Source: Flavobacterium psychrophilum | GTDB taxonomy: Bacteria > Bacteroidota > Bacteroidia > Flavobacteriales > Flavobacteriaceae | DNA length: 16,138 nucleotides | Direction of reading: 5' to 3' | Assembly (NCBI GenBank): GCA_945905915.1 | Contig: CAMDQL010000037.1 | Coordinates: forward strand, 1-16,138 | The notes under the pieces: model-generated | Told to the model about the DNA's origin: nothing | The model's database searches: none | Seen by the model: the letters and a program-made list of their open reading frames with translations, nothing else | Part shown: positions 1-9,201 of the stretch, in pieces | How positions within the stretch are numbered: the first letter of the stretch is position 1 | How the letters are laid out: each line of letters starts with the position of its first letter | Position numbers and translations under genes: made by a program

Positions 1-25
1 TTTTACTAAACCTAATCAATAATAT

Positions 26-1873
26 ATGTGTGGAATTGTAGCTTATATAGGTCATAGAGATGCCTATCCAATTATTATTAAAGGATTACATCGATTAGAA
101 TATAGAGGATATGATAGTGCCGGAATTGTATTATATGACGGTAAAGAGCTTAAACTTTCAAAAACTAAAGGAAAGGTTTCAGATCTTGAGACAAAAGCCA
201 AAAAAGAACAAACTCTTTTTGGTACAGTAGGAATGGGGCATACACGTTGGGCAACTCATGGAGTTCCAAACGATGTTAACTCTCATCCACATTTTTCAAA
301 TTCAGGAAAACTAGTGATTATTCATAATGGAATCATTGAAAATTATGAGCCATTAAAACAAGAATTAATTAAAAGAGGTTATACTTTCAAATCGGATACC
401 GATACGGAAGTGTTAGTAAATTTGATTGAAGAGGTTAAGAAAAAAGAAAATTGCAAATTAGGAAAAGCGGTGCAAATAGCATTAAATCAGGTGGTTGGTG
501 CTTATGCTATTGCGGTAATCGATGTTGAAAAACCCGATGAAATTATTGTTGCCCGACTAGGAAGTCCGTTAGCAATAGGAATTGGTGAAGACGAATTTTT
601 TATAGCATCTGATGCAACTCCTTTTATAGAATATACTTCAAATGCTGTTTATTTAGAAGATGAAGAAATGGCGATTGTGCGTTTACACAAACCATTAAAA
701 GTTAGAAAAATCAAAGACGATTCTTTGGTTGATCCATATATTCAAGAGCTTCAATTAAACTTGGAGCAAATTGAAAAAGGGGGTTACGATCATTTCATGA
801 TGAAAGAGATATATGAACAACCAAGCGTAATCAAAGATACTTACAGAGGAAGACTTTTGGCAAACAAAGGAATTATCCAAATGTCAGGCGTTGAAGATAA
901 TTTAGAAAAATTCTTAAATGCAAAACGAATTTTAATTGTTGCGTGTGGAACTTCATGGCACGCAGGATTAGTGGCCGAATACATCATAGAAGAATTTTCT
1001 AGAATTCCTGTCGAAGTAGAATATGCTTCCGAATTTAGATACAGAAATCCTATCATTAATAAAGATGATGTTGTAATTGCAATTTCACAATCAGGTGAAA
1101 CAGCAGATACGTTAGCAGCAATCAAATTAGCGAAAGAAAACGGCGCATTTGTATTTGGAGTATGTAATGTAGTTGGATCATCTATTTCTCGTGAAACCCA
1201 TGCGGGTGCTTATACTCACGCGGGTCCAGAAATTGGAGTGGCTTCTACAAAAGCATTTACAACTCAAATCACCATTCTTACCTTATTAGCACTTCGTTTA
1301 GCAAAAGCAAAAGGGACAATGAATAATTCAGATTACCAACGTTATTTATTAGAGTTAGAATTAATTCCAGAAAAAGTAAAAGAAGCATTATCAACTAATG
1401 AAGTTGCCAAACAAATTGCTCAAATTTATAAAGATGTACCAAATGCTTTATATTTAGGAAGAGGATTTAATTTTCCAGTAGCTTTAGAAGGAGCATTGAA
1501 ATTAAAAGAAATTTCTTACATACACGCAGAAGGCTATCCAGCAGCCGAAATGAAACACGGGCCTATTGCCTTAATTGACGAACACATGCCAGTTATTGTA
1601 ATTGCCCCAAATAAAGGGCATTATGATAAAGTGGTAAGTAATATTCAAGAAATAAAATCGAGAAGTGGAAAAATAATTGCCATAGTTACCAAAGGCGACA
1701 CACAAGTAAAAGCTTTGGCAGACCACGTTATTGAAATTCCAGAAACAAACGAGCCCTTTACTCCTTTGTTAACGACAATTCCGTTACAGCTTTTGTCCTA
1801 TCATATTGCTGTATTGAGAGGCTGTAATGTGGACCAACCAAGAAATTTGGCAAAATCGGTAACAGTAGAATAG
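26..1873 (+). CDS. glmS: Glutamine--fructose-6-phosphate aminotransferase (isomerizing), GlmS
   Basis: This cytoplasmic enzyme makes glucosamine-6-phosphate from fructose-6-phosphate and glutamine, the first committed step towards UDP-GlcNAc for peptidoglycan and LPS. The 615-residue protein begins MCGIV, so Cys2 becomes the N-terminal nucleophile of a class II glutamine amidotransferase domain (about residues 2-225) once Met is removed. Glutamine-site motifs follow: HTRWATHG (R74, W75), HNGIIEN (from H100) and SDTDTEV (D124). Two SIS sugar-isomerase domains fill the rest: CGTS from C307 and SQSGET from S354 in the first; the second carries EISYIHAEGYPAAEMKHGP, with the likely catalytic E495. 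The C-terminus NLAKSVTVE is the family signature (K610). Length matches the family (E. coli about 609). The ATG is fixed by the Cys2 requirement. Only 25 bases lie upstream, so its promoter is outside the window; a terminator follows. Very confident. Confidence 0.98.
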   Translation: MCGIVAYIGHRDAYPIIIKGLHRLEYRGYDSAGIVLYDGKELKLSKTKGKVSDLETKAKKEQTLFGTVGMGHTRWATHGVPNDVNSHPHFSNSGKLVIIHNGIIENYEPLKQELIKRGYTFKSDTDTEVLVNLIEEVKKKENCKLGKAVQIALNQVVGAYAIAVIDVEKPDEIIVARLGSPLAIGIGEDEFFIASDATPFIEYTSNAVYLEDEEMAIVRLHKPLKVRKIKDDSLVDPYIQELQLNLEQIEKGGYDHFMMKEIYEQPSVIKDTYRGRLLANKGIIQMSGVEDNLEKFLNAKRILIVACGTSWHAGLVAEYIIEEFSRIPVEVEYASEFRYRNPIINKDDVVIAISQSGETADTLAAIKLAKENGAFVFGVCNVVGSSISRETHAGAYTHAGPEIGVASTKAFTTQITILTLLALRLAKAKGTMNNSDYQRYLLELELIPEKVKEALSTNEVAKQIAQIYKDVPNALYLGRGFNFPVALEGALKLKEISYIHAEGYPAAEMKHGPIALIDEHMPVIVIAPNKGHYDKVVSNIQEIKSRSGKIIAIVTKGDTQVKALADHVIEIPETNEPFTPLLTTIPLQLLSYHIAVLRGCNVDQPRNLAKSVTVE

Positions 1874-1879
1874 TATTTT

Positions 1880-1909
1880 AAAAGCGAAATTGAAAGATTT
1901 CGCTTTTTT
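1880..1909 (+). terminator. Rho-independent terminator of glmS
   Basis: A perfect 11-bp stem (1880-1890 with 1897-1907) encloses a 6-base loop and runs straight into a T tract, seven bases after the glmS stop codon. It separates glmS from the atpD promoter that follows. Confidence 0.85.
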
Positions 1910-1932
1910 ATATAAAAAAGTGAAAAAATATA

Positions 1933-1964
1933 TTGCATAATTGCATCTAAAAAAACTATCTTTG
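1933..1964 (+). promoter_or_regulatory. Bacteroidota-type promoter for atpD-atpC
   Basis: TATCTTTG at 1957-1964 matches the Bacteroidota -7 element TAnnTTTG, and TTG at 1933-1935 lies 21 bp upstream as a -33 element. Transcription would start near 1970, giving an untranslated leader of about 50 bases that is AT-rich and has no Shine-Dalgarno sequence before the atpD ATG at 2024. The promoter sits just after the glmS terminator, so atpDC is probably an independent unit. Confidence 0.75.
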
Positions 1965-2020
1965 CACTCGGAAAAATACATCAATTCCCAACATTAATTA
2001 GCTATTAAATAAATACATAA

Positions 2021-3535
<1,515 letters not shown>

Positions 3536-3542
3536 TTAATGG

Positions 3543-3603
3543 ACAATTAACAATTGATAGTTGACAATTAAATATCTATTGTCAATTATTAAATATCAAT
3601 TAT
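3543..3603 (+). repeat. Heptamer-built inverted repeat between atpD and atpC
   Basis: The left arm is four tandem 7-base units: ACAATTA (3543-3549), ACAATTG (3550-3556), ATAGTTG (3557-3563) and ACAATTA (3564-3570). After a short loop, four inverted units read on the minus strand as ACAATAG (3576-3582), ATAATTG (3583-3589), ATATTTA (3590-3596) and ATAATTG (3597-3603). The arms pair in register. The continuous core is 15 bp (3554-3568 with 3578-3592), including two G-U pairs, with weaker pairing outside it. The element starts 7 bases after the atpD stop and ends 6 bases before the atpC ATG. There is no T tract, so it is not a typical terminator. A role in mRNA processing or stability, or in atpC translation, is inference. 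A similar design occurs at 13099-13162. Confidence 0.8.
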
Positions 3604-3609
3604 AAAATT

Positions 3610-3891
3610 ATGATTTTAGAAATAGTATCACCAGAAGCTACATTATTTAAAGGAGAAGTTACTTCGGTATCTGTTCCGGGTATTAATGGTGAGTTTCAAA
3701 TGCTAAACAATCACGCACCTATTGTTTCTTTATTAGGAAAAGGGAATGTGAAAATAAACGCTCAAAATATGAATATTGAGAAAGAATTTGTTTCTAAATT
3801 CAATAAAGTAAACGAGCAAACCTATTGGTTGCCAGTAAGCTCTGGAACTATAGAAATGAATGAAAATAAAATTATTGTTTTAGCCGATTAA
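3610..3891 (+). CDS. atpC: F1F0 ATP synthase subunit epsilon, short form, AtpC
   Basis: Epsilon belongs to the central stalk of ATP synthase and contacts gamma and the c-ring; in many bacteria its C-terminal helices also inhibit ATP hydrolysis. The protein shows the N-terminal beta-sandwich signature: ILEIVSPEATLFKGEV at the start, then VPGINGEFQMLNNHAPIVSLL, and SSGTIEMNENKIIVLAD at the end. It is only 93 residues, against about 135-140 in E. coli, and stops where the sandwich domain ends, so the C-terminal helical hairpin is absent. I recall similarly short epsilon subunits in Bacteroidota and Chlorobi, so this is probably a lineage form and not a truncation. It is co-directional with atpD, separated by the hairpin element at 3543-3603, and followed by a terminator. 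Confidence 0.95.
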   Translation: MILEIVSPEATLFKGEVTSVSVPGINGEFQMLNNHAPIVSLLGKGNVKINAQNMNIEKEFVSKFNKVNEQTYWLPVSSGTIEMNENKIIVLAD

Positions 3892-3913
3892 ATAGCTAAG
3901 CATATAGTAAATC

Positions 3914-3943
3914 AAAGTCTTGCTTATGCAGGGCTTTTTTTTT
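3914..3943 (+). terminator. Rho-independent terminator after atpC
   Basis: A 10-bp stem (3914-3923 with 3928-3937, including two G-U pairs) with loop TTAT is followed by a run of nine T residues (3935-3943). It closes the atpDC unit 22 bases after the atpC stop. Confidence 0.8.
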
Positions 3944-3980
3944 AAGAACAAAAAAACGTTTCCCTATTAAAAAATATCAT

Positions 3981-5789
3981 ATGAAAAATTATATTACACT
4001 AGTAGTGTTTTCCCTTTCGATTATAGTATCTAATGCACAAGAATTAGACACTTTAAATAATATTATTATCTCATCTTCTCGAATTGAATTACCTTTTAAA
4101 GAAAATTCTCGAACAATTCATATTATAACGGCTGCTGAATTAAAAAAATTAGGCATAACAAATGTAGCCGATGCATTACAACAGTTAGCAGGCGTAGATG
4201 TAAGACGTCAAGGTATAAACGGTATGCAAGCCGATCTATACATCAGAGGGGGAAGTTTTGACCAAACGTTACTACTTATTGATGGTTTTAAAGTTGACGA
4301 TCCACAAACAGGTCATCATACTATGAATTTAGCTTTGCCAATTGAAGTAATTAAAAGAATTGAAGTCATCAAAGGTCCTGCCGCTCGTGTTTTTGGACAA
4401 AATGCTTTTACTGGCGCTGTTAATATAGTTACTAAAGATGTTGAAGAAAACGCAATGATTGCAAAAATTAACGGCGGTTCTTTTGGTCAATTTATTGGTG
4501 AAGCAACAGGAACAATTAATTTAAAAGAAAGTAAGCACATAGTTCATTTTTCAAAGAATTTCTCTGAAGGATATCGGCATAATACAGATTTTGACAATAC
4601 GAACTATGTTTTAAAAAGTCAGTTCAATAAAAATAAATTGCCTATTGAATTATTTACAACCTTTTCTGAAAGAAAATTTGGAGCAAATGGCTTTTACGGA
4701 TTTACTAATTATGTTGATCAATATGAAGAAACACAAGCTAGTTTAGTGGGTCTTTCCACTGTTATTAAAAAAGGAAATTTTACTTGGAAACCAAGAATTT
4801 ATTGGCGTAGAAATCAAGATCTGTATTTATTAATTAGAGATAATCCTGCTGCCTATAGAAATTTGCACATTACAAATAAGATAGCTGCTGAGCTAAACGG
4901 ATCGTATCAATCAAAAATGGGAATTACAGGTTTTGGAATAGAGTTTTCAAAATATTATATTTCTAGTAACAGATTGGGTGATAACCAAAGAGAAATTGCT
5001 TCACTATTTTTAGAACATCGTTTTCAGTTTTTAAGTAATAGGATTGACGTTACCCCAGGCATTTCTGCGTCTTATTTTTCAGATTTTGATAATCAAATTT
5101 TTCCAGGTTTAGATTTAGGAATTCAAATTTCAGATAAGTTTAGAGCTTATGGAAATATTGGCACATCTTATAGAGTTCCTACATATACCAACTTGTATTA
5201 TGTGTCACCATCGACTATAAGCAACCCAGATTTAAATACTGAAGAAGCTTTTTCTCAAGAAGTGGGAGTAAAATTTACGAGCAAACAACTTTCAATTTCG
5301 TTAGCAGCATTTAATCGCGACGCAGATAATTTAATTGATTATGTTCGAGAAGATATATCAAGTCCTTGGCAAGCCCAAAATATTCAAAGTGTTGCAACAA
5401 AAGGGTATGAAACGAATTTGGAATACCGATTTTTTCTAAATCAATTACCACAAAAATTCCAATTTGGCTATTCTTATTTAGATAATGAAGTTAAAAAAAG
5501 CGAGGCCAATTTTTCACAATATTCAATAAATTCGATGAAACATCAATTTGTTGGAAATTATGCTATGGAATGGTTTAAGAATTTTAGTAATTCTGTGAGC
5601 TATCGTTATGTTGAAAGAACCTCAGGAGTTAGTTACAACATTTGGGACGTTAACGCATCCTACCGATTAAAAGCAGTAGAATTGTCGTTATACGCGAATA
5701 ATATTTTTAATACAGAATATGTTGAGACCGGAATGGTGCCCATGCCAAATGGTAATATCTTATTTGGATTAAAATATTATTTTAAATAG
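3981..5789 (+). CDS. TonB-dependent outer-membrane receptor, BtuB-like size
   Basis: The 602-residue protein has a signal peptide (hydrophobic segment at about 5-17, ending SNAQ at 17-20). A plug domain follows at about residues 38-150, with the typical LKKLGITNVADALQQLAGVD, DLYIRGGSFDQTLLLIDG, IKRIEVIKGPAARVFG and FTGAVNIVTK segments. A 22-strand beta-barrel is expected from about 155 to the end. The family imports scarce ligands such as siderophores, cobalamin or sugars, using energy from TonB-ExbBD. It lacks the carboxypeptidase-regulatory-like N-terminal domain of SusC-type receptors, and no SusD partner is adjacent. Its size and compact plug resemble BtuB, but no cobalamin riboswitch fits in the 89-base upstream gap and the substrate cannot be named. 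No TAnnTTTG promoter is evident upstream, so it may depend on read-through past the atpC terminator or on an unrecognised promoter. Confidence 0.93.
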   Translation: MKNYITLVVFSLSIIVSNAQELDTLNNIIISSSRIELPFKENSRTIHIITAAELKKLGITNVADALQQLAGVDVRRQGINGMQADLYIRGGSFDQTLLLIDGFKVDDPQTGHHTMNLALPIEVIKRIEVIKGPAARVFGQNAFTGAVNIVTKDVEENAMIAKINGGSFGQFIGEATGTINLKESKHIVHFSKNFSEGYRHNTDFDNTNYVLKSQFNKNKLPIELFTTFSERKFGANGFYGFTNYVDQYEETQASLVGLSTVIKKGNFTWKPRIYWRRNQDLYLLIRDNPAAYRNLHITNKIAAELNGSYQSKMGITGFGIEFSKYYISSNRLGDNQREIASLFLEHRFQFLSNRIDVTPGISASYFSDFDNQIFPGLDLGIQISDKFRAYGNIGTSYRVPTYTNLYYVSPSTISNPDLNTEEAFSQEVGVKFTSKQLSISLAAFNRDADNLIDYVREDISSPWQAQNIQSVATKGYETNLEYRFFLNQLPQKFQFGYSYLDNEVKKSEANFSQYSINSMKHQFVGNYAMEWFKNFSNSVSYRYVERTSGVSYNIWDVNASYRLKAVELSLYANNIFNTEYVETGMVPMPNGNILFGLKYYFK

Positions 5790-5803
5790 AAACTATAAAG
5801 CAT

Positions 5804-5839
5804 AAAAAAGTCCCGACTAATCGGGACTTGATGTTTTTT
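5804..5839. terminator. Terminator hairpin between convergent TonB receptor and cold-shock genes
   Basis: A perfect 9-bp stem AAGTCCCGA / TCGGGACTT (5808-5816 with 5821-5829) has loop CTAA. Six A residues (5804-5809) overlap its left edge and give a direct U tract on the minus strand, so it best terminates the cold-shock gene. On the plus strand four bases separate the stem from a T tract at 5834-5839, so it may also stop the receptor transcript. The GTCCCGA stem recurs at 9578-9611. Confidence 0.8.
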
Positions 5840-5862
5840 AGGTAATCAAAAATAATTATATA

Positions 5863-6060
5863 TTATTCGATAACTACTACTTGAGCAGCAACTTTACCTT
5901 TTCTTCCTTCTTCTTCTTCGTAACTTACAGCGTCACCTTCGTTTAAAGATTCAACTTTCATTCCGCTAGCGTGAACAAAAATGTCGTTTCCAGTTTCATC
6001 ATCTGTAATAAAACCGTAACCTTTTGATTCATTGAAGAACTTAACTTTTCCTGTTCTCAT
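5863..6060 (-). CDS. Cold-shock domain protein (CspA family)
   Basis: This is a single cold-shock domain of 65 residues that binds single-stranded RNA or DNA and is expected to act as an RNA chaperone in the cytoplasm. The start MRTGKVKFFNESKGYGFIT contains the RNP1-type KGYGFIT, and DIFVHAS is RNP2; aromatic nucleic-acid-contacting residues are present (F9, F10, Y15, F17, F28). The acidic stretch YEEEEGRKG lies near the C-terminus. The ATG at 6060 is chosen because it starts exactly at the family N-terminus; the frame stays open 19 codons further, but that stretch contains the promoter at 6088-6117. The short leader of about 20 bases leaves no room for a long CspA-type cold-responsive 5' UTR, so any cold control must work otherwise. 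aspS lies upstream on the same strand. Confidence 0.95.
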   Translation of the reverse strand: MRTGKVKFFNESKGYGFITDDETGNDIFVHASGMKVESLNEGDAVSYEEEEGRKGKVAAQVVVIE

Positions 6061-6087
6061 TTTGTATTGTAAAAAATTAATAATGGT

Positions 6088-6117
6088 CAAAGATATACTT
6101 ATTTCCGACACGAACAA
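6088..6117 (-). promoter_or_regulatory. Promoter of the cold-shock gene
   Basis: Read on the minus strand, TTG (6115-6117) is followed by 19 bp and then TATCTTTG (6088-6095), a full match to the Bacteroidota promoter pattern. Transcription would begin near 6081, about 20 bases before the ATG. It shows that the cold-shock gene can be expressed independently of aspS. Confidence 0.75.
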
Positions 6118-6155
6118 GAAAAAGTTAAAAATATTTCAAAAATATTGATAATCAG

Positions 6156-7916
6156 TTAGTTTGATGATTTTAGATCCAATTGTATATGCAATTCATTCAA
6201 CTGAGCCGAATCAATAGTTGAAGGAGCATCAATCATTACATCTCTACCCGAATTATTTTTAGGGAATGCAATAAAATCACGAATGGTTTCTTGTCCTCCT
6301 AAAATAGCCACTAATCGGTCTAAACCAAACGCTAATCCACCATGAGGAGGAGCACCAAATTCAAAGGCATTCATTAAAAAGCCAAATTGTGCCTGAGCTT
6401 GTTCTTTACTAAAACCTAATAAATCAAACATTCGGCTTTGTAAATCGCGATCATGAATACGAATAGAGCCACCACCAATTTCATTTCCGTTTAACACCAT
6501 ATCATAAGCATTGGCACGTACTTTTCCGGGTTCTGTTTCAATTAACGCCATGTCTTCTGGTTTTGGAGAAGTAAATGGATGGTGCATGGCGTGGTATCTT
6601 CCACTTTCTTCATCCCATTCTAATAACGGAAAATCTACTACCCATAACGGCGCAAATTCATCCGATTTTCTTAATCCTAATCGCGCAGCTACTTCCATGC
6701 GAAGTGCTGATAATTGAGTTCTTGTTTTATCGGTACCACCAGATAATACTAAGATTAAATCACCTGGTTTTGCATTCGTAATTTCTGCCCATTTTTTTAA
6801 ATCTTCTTGATCGTAAAACTTGTCTACTGATGATTTAAACGAGCCATCTTCTTCGCATTTTACATAGACCATTCCTGAAGCACCAACTTGAGGACGTTTC
6901 ACCCAATCAATCAAGGCGTCAATTTCTTTTCGAGTATAATTGGCACAACCAGGCGCGGCTATTCCTACTACTAATTCGGCCGAATTAAATACTGGAAAAT
7001 CTTTATGTTGCGCTACGGCATTCAACTCCCCAAATTTCATTTCAAAACGAATATCGGGTTTGTCATTTCCGTAGGTTTTCATGGCATAATCATAAGTAAT
7101 TCTCGGAAATTTAGCCACCTCAATTCCTTTAATTTCTTTCAGTAAATGACGGGTTAAACCTTCAAACATGTCTAAAATATCTTCTTGTTCTACGAATGCC
7201 ATTTCGCAGTCAATTTGCGTAAATTCGGGCTGACGGTCGGCACGTAAATCTTCGTCTCTAAAACATTTCACAATTTGGAAATATTTATCCATTCCACCTA
7301 CCATCAATAGTTGTTTGAACGTTTGTGGCGATTGTGGTAAGGCATAAAATTGCCCTTCGTTCATTCTACTTGGCACCACAAAATCGCGCGCTCCTTCTGG
7401 AGTAGATTTAATTAAATAAGGCGTTTCTATATCACAAAAACCTTGATCAGAAAGGTATTTTCTCACTTCCATCGATACTTTATGACGGAATAATAAATTG
7501 TTTTTTACCGGATTTCTTCTAATATCTAAATAGCGATATTTCATACGAATATCTTCACCACCATCGGTTTCATCTTCAATTGTAAATGGCGGTATTTGTG
7601 CTTCGTTTAAAATATTGAGTTCTGAAACTAAAATTTCAATATCGCCAGTAGCCATGTTTGCGTTTTTTGATTCACGCTCAATAACAGTTCCTTTTACTTG
7701 AATTACAAATTCTCTACCTAAAGATTTAGCGCGATCAAAAACTGCTTTATCGGTTCTTTGTTCGTCAAAAATTAATTGAGTAACACCATAACGGTCACGC
7801 AAGTCAACCCAAATCATAAAACCTTTGTCTCTCGATTTTTGTACCCAACCTGCAAGAGTAACTTCTGTATTGATATGTGAAGCGTTTAAAGCACCACAAG
7901 TATGACTTCTATACAT
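6156..7916 (-). CDS. aspS: Aspartyl-tRNA synthetase, AspS
   Basis: This cytoplasmic class IIb synthetase charges tRNA-Asp with aspartate. The 586-residue protein matches bacterial AspRS length (E. coli about 590). The N-terminal OB-fold anticodon-binding domain (about 1-105) holds [20 protein letters not shown]. The catalytic domain contains [21 protein letters not shown], the motif 2 region [18 protein letters not shown] (about 219-236), the bacteria-specific GAD insert (about 300-410), and motif 3 GLAFGLDRL near 525-535. The ATG at 7916 opens directly with [10 protein letters not shown], the usual bacterial AspRS N-terminus. It is transcribed divergently from the TlpA-like gene, 138 bases away. 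No strong terminator follows; the 95 bases to the cold-shock gene hold that gene's promoter and a weak AT-only hairpin, so some read-through is possible. Confidence 0.98.
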   Translation of the reverse strand: MYRSHTCGALNASHINTEVTLAGWVQKSRDKGFMIWVDLRDRYGVTQLIFDEQRTDKAVFDRAKSLGREFVIQVKGTVIERESKNANMATGDIEILVSELNILNEAQIPPFTIEDETDGGEDIRMKYRYLDIRRNPVKNNLLFRHKVSMEVRKYLSDQGFCDIETPYLIKSTPEGARDFVVPSRMNEGQFYALPQSPQTFKQLLMVGGMDKYFQIVKCFRDEDLRADRQPEFTQIDCEMAFVEQEDILDMFEGLTRHLLKEIKGIEVAKFPRITYDYAMKTYGNDKPDIRFEMKFGELNAVAQHKDFPVFNSAELVVGIAAPGCANYTRKEIDALIDWVKRPQVGASGMVYVKCEEDGSFKSSVDKFYDQEDLKKWAEITNAKPGDLILVLSGGTDKTRTQLSALRMEVAARLGLRKSDEFAPLWVVDFPLLEWDEESGRYHAMHHPFTSPKPEDMALIETEPGKVRANAYDMVLNGNEIGGGSIRIHDRDLQSRMFDLLGFSKEQAQAQFGFLMNAFEFGAPPHGGLAFGLDRLVAILGGQETIRDFIAFPKNNSGRDVMIDAPSTIDSAQLNELHIQLDLKSSN

Positions 7917-7933
7917 TTCTATTAAATTTTATG

Positions 7934-7941
7934 CAAAAGTA
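7934..7941 (-). promoter_or_regulatory. Candidate -7 element for aspS
   Basis: On the minus strand TACTTTTG matches TAnnTTTG 17 bases before the aspS ATG, implying a very short leader. I find no TTG at the usual 17-23 bp distance upstream, so this is a half-site call. The rest of the divergent gap (7917-8054) is very AT-rich, and no convincing plus-strand promoter was found for the TlpA-like gene. Confidence 0.45.
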
Positions 7942-8054
7942 AGAACAAAAATGAAAATTTTAATTTAAAAGCTAGAATTAAAATTATATTTGATTATATT
8001 TTTTCAGTTTATTAAATATTATCTTATTTTTACACAAACCTTACAAACATTATT

Positions 8055-9053
8055 ATGAAAAAAATCACTTATTTTTTATTGTTATTTGTTTCAATATCAT
8101 TTGCTCAAACAACTGCAAAAGTTAGTTTTACTGCAAAAATTGAAAATAGAAATTCGGACACGTTAACCATTTATGGACCAAAGAAGTTTAAACTCGACAT
8201 TCCAGTTAATCAAAAAGGAGTTTTTCAGTCTAGTTTTGAAATTACAGAAGGCTTACACCAGTTTAGCGACGGAAAAGAATCTTCAATGTTGTATTTAAAA
8301 GACGGAGACGATTTAAGTTTAACAATGAATGCAGCAGAATTTGATGAAACCATAGTTTTTAAAGGTAAAGGAGAAAAAGAAAATAACTTTTTCGCTCAAA
8401 AAGCATTAACAGACGAAGCTTTTGAATTAGGTCTTGAAAGTTTATTAGAAAAAGATGAGGCCGTTTTTAAAGCAGCTTTAGAAAAAAAGAAAACGGAAGA
8501 TTTAGCAAAATTAGAAGGATCTGGGTTACATGAAAAATTTGTTACTTCATACAAGCCAATGATTATGCAAGAATCGTTTATGTTGCAACAATATTTCAAT
8601 CAAAAAGCACAAGCTAAAAAGATTGAAGGCATTGTTTCCCCATCTTTTGATTATGAAAATCACAAAGGCGGAAAATCTAAATTAGAAGATTTTAAAGGAA
8701 AATATGTATATATTGATGTTTGGGCAACTTGGTGTGGGCCTTGTAGAGCAGAGATTCCATTTTTGAAAAAAATTGAAGAAAAATACCATGGGAAAAACAT
8801 CGTTTTCATCAGTATTGCAGTTGATACCGATAAAGATCATGAAAAATGGCAAAAATTTGTTACCGAAAAAGAATTAGGCGGTGTTCAATTATTTGCTGAT
8901 AAAAATTGGAATTCCGATTTTATTAAAGCATTTGGAATTAATTCTATACCAAGATTTTTATTAATCGATCCTGCTGGAAAAGTGGTTAAAGCTGATGCAG
9001 CAAGACCTTCTTCTGAAGAATTAACTAAATTATTTGACGAACTATTGAAATAG
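8055..9053 (+). CDS. Exported TlpA-family thiol-disulfide oxidoreductase
   Basis: The 332-residue protein carries a signal peptide (hydrophobic 5-16, cleavage likely after SFA). The N-terminal half (about 20-115) is beta-rich and resembles the DUF4369-like domains that precede TlpA modules in Bacteroidota, followed by a charged helical linker (about 115-195). The C-terminal thioredoxin domain (about 195-332) has the redox motif WCGPC (C227, C230) inside VWATWCGPCRAEIPF and the cis-proline loop SIPRF with P299. It is expected to act in the periplasm as a reductant of disulfides, for example in cytochrome c maturation or repair of oxidised proteins, but no client gene is adjacent and the substrate is unknown. 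It is divergent from aspS and has its own terminator, so it is probably monocistronic. Confidence 0.92.
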   Translation: MKKITYFLLLFVSISFAQTTAKVSFTAKIENRNSDTLTIYGPKKFKLDIPVNQKGVFQSSFEITEGLHQFSDGKESSMLYLKDGDDLSLTMNAAEFDETIVFKGKGEKENNFFAQKALTDEAFELGLESLLEKDEAVFKAALEKKKTEDLAKLEGSGLHEKFVTSYKPMIMQESFMLQQYFNQKAQAKKIEGIVSPSFDYENHKGGKSKLEDFKGKYVYIDVWATWCGPCRAEIPFLKKIEEKYHGKNIVFISIAVDTDKDHEKWQKFVTEKELGGVQLFADKNWNSDFIKAFGINSIPRFLLIDPAGKVVKADAARPSSEELTKLFDELLK

Positions 9054-9072
9054 TTTTTAATAAATTTATTTG

Positions 9073-9103
9073 AAAGCCAGAACGTTATGTTTTGGCTTTT
9101 TTT
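9073..9103 (+). terminator. Rho-independent terminator of the TlpA-like gene
   Basis: An 11-bp stem (9073-9083 with 9089-9099, one G-U pair) with loop GTTAT is followed by a T tract through 9103. It lies 19 bases after the stop codon. Confidence 0.85.
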
Positions 9104-9119
9104 ATGTTAATTTTTCCAA

Positions 9120-9141
9120 TGTTACCAAATTGTTACCAAAA
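9120..9141 (+). repeat. Tandem 11-bp direct repeat upstream of the small repeat-protein promoter
   Basis: TGTTACCAAAT (9120-9130) is followed immediately by TGTTACCAAAA (9131-9141): 10 of 11 bases agree, at a spacing of about one helical turn. The pair ends three bases before the T run holding the -33 element of the next promoter. Its placement fits tandem binding sites for an activator or repressor, but no known operator is recognised. Confidence 0.5.
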
Positions 9142-9144
9142 AGT

Positions 9145-9174
9145 TTTGTTATTGTAAAAAAATAATTATATTTG
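9145..9174 (+). promoter_or_regulatory. Promoter of the small exported repeat-protein gene
   Basis: TTTG (9145-9148), an 18-bp spacer and TATATTTG (9167-9174) match the Bacteroidota promoter pattern. The start would be near 9180, leaving an A-rich leader of about 20 bases before the ATG at 9202. The tandem repeat at 9120-9141 abuts it upstream. Confidence 0.7.
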
Positions 9175-9201
9175 TTACATAATTATTAACCCAAAAAACA
9201 A

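Noticed and set aside
1..25. glmS ribozyme or riboswitch upstream of glmS
   Set aside because: Only 25 bases of leader are visible, with no ribozyme-like sequence; the element is also mainly known from Firmicutes.
841..1125. Minus-strand open frame inside glmS, and similar antisense frames in atpD, aspS and the adaptor gene
   Set aside because: All lie opposite well-conserved coding sequence and show no recognisable domains, leaders or promoters.
6061..6117. N-terminal extension of the cold-shock protein by 19 codons
   Set aside because: The extension covers the promoter elements at 6088-6117 and is absent from the cold-shock domain family; the ATG at 6060 gives a standard N-terminus.
6130..6146. 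Possible terminator after aspS
   Set aside because: The 7-bp stem AATATTT/AAATATT is AT-only with a three-base loop and would be very weak; it lies close to the cold-shock promoter, so I do not call it.
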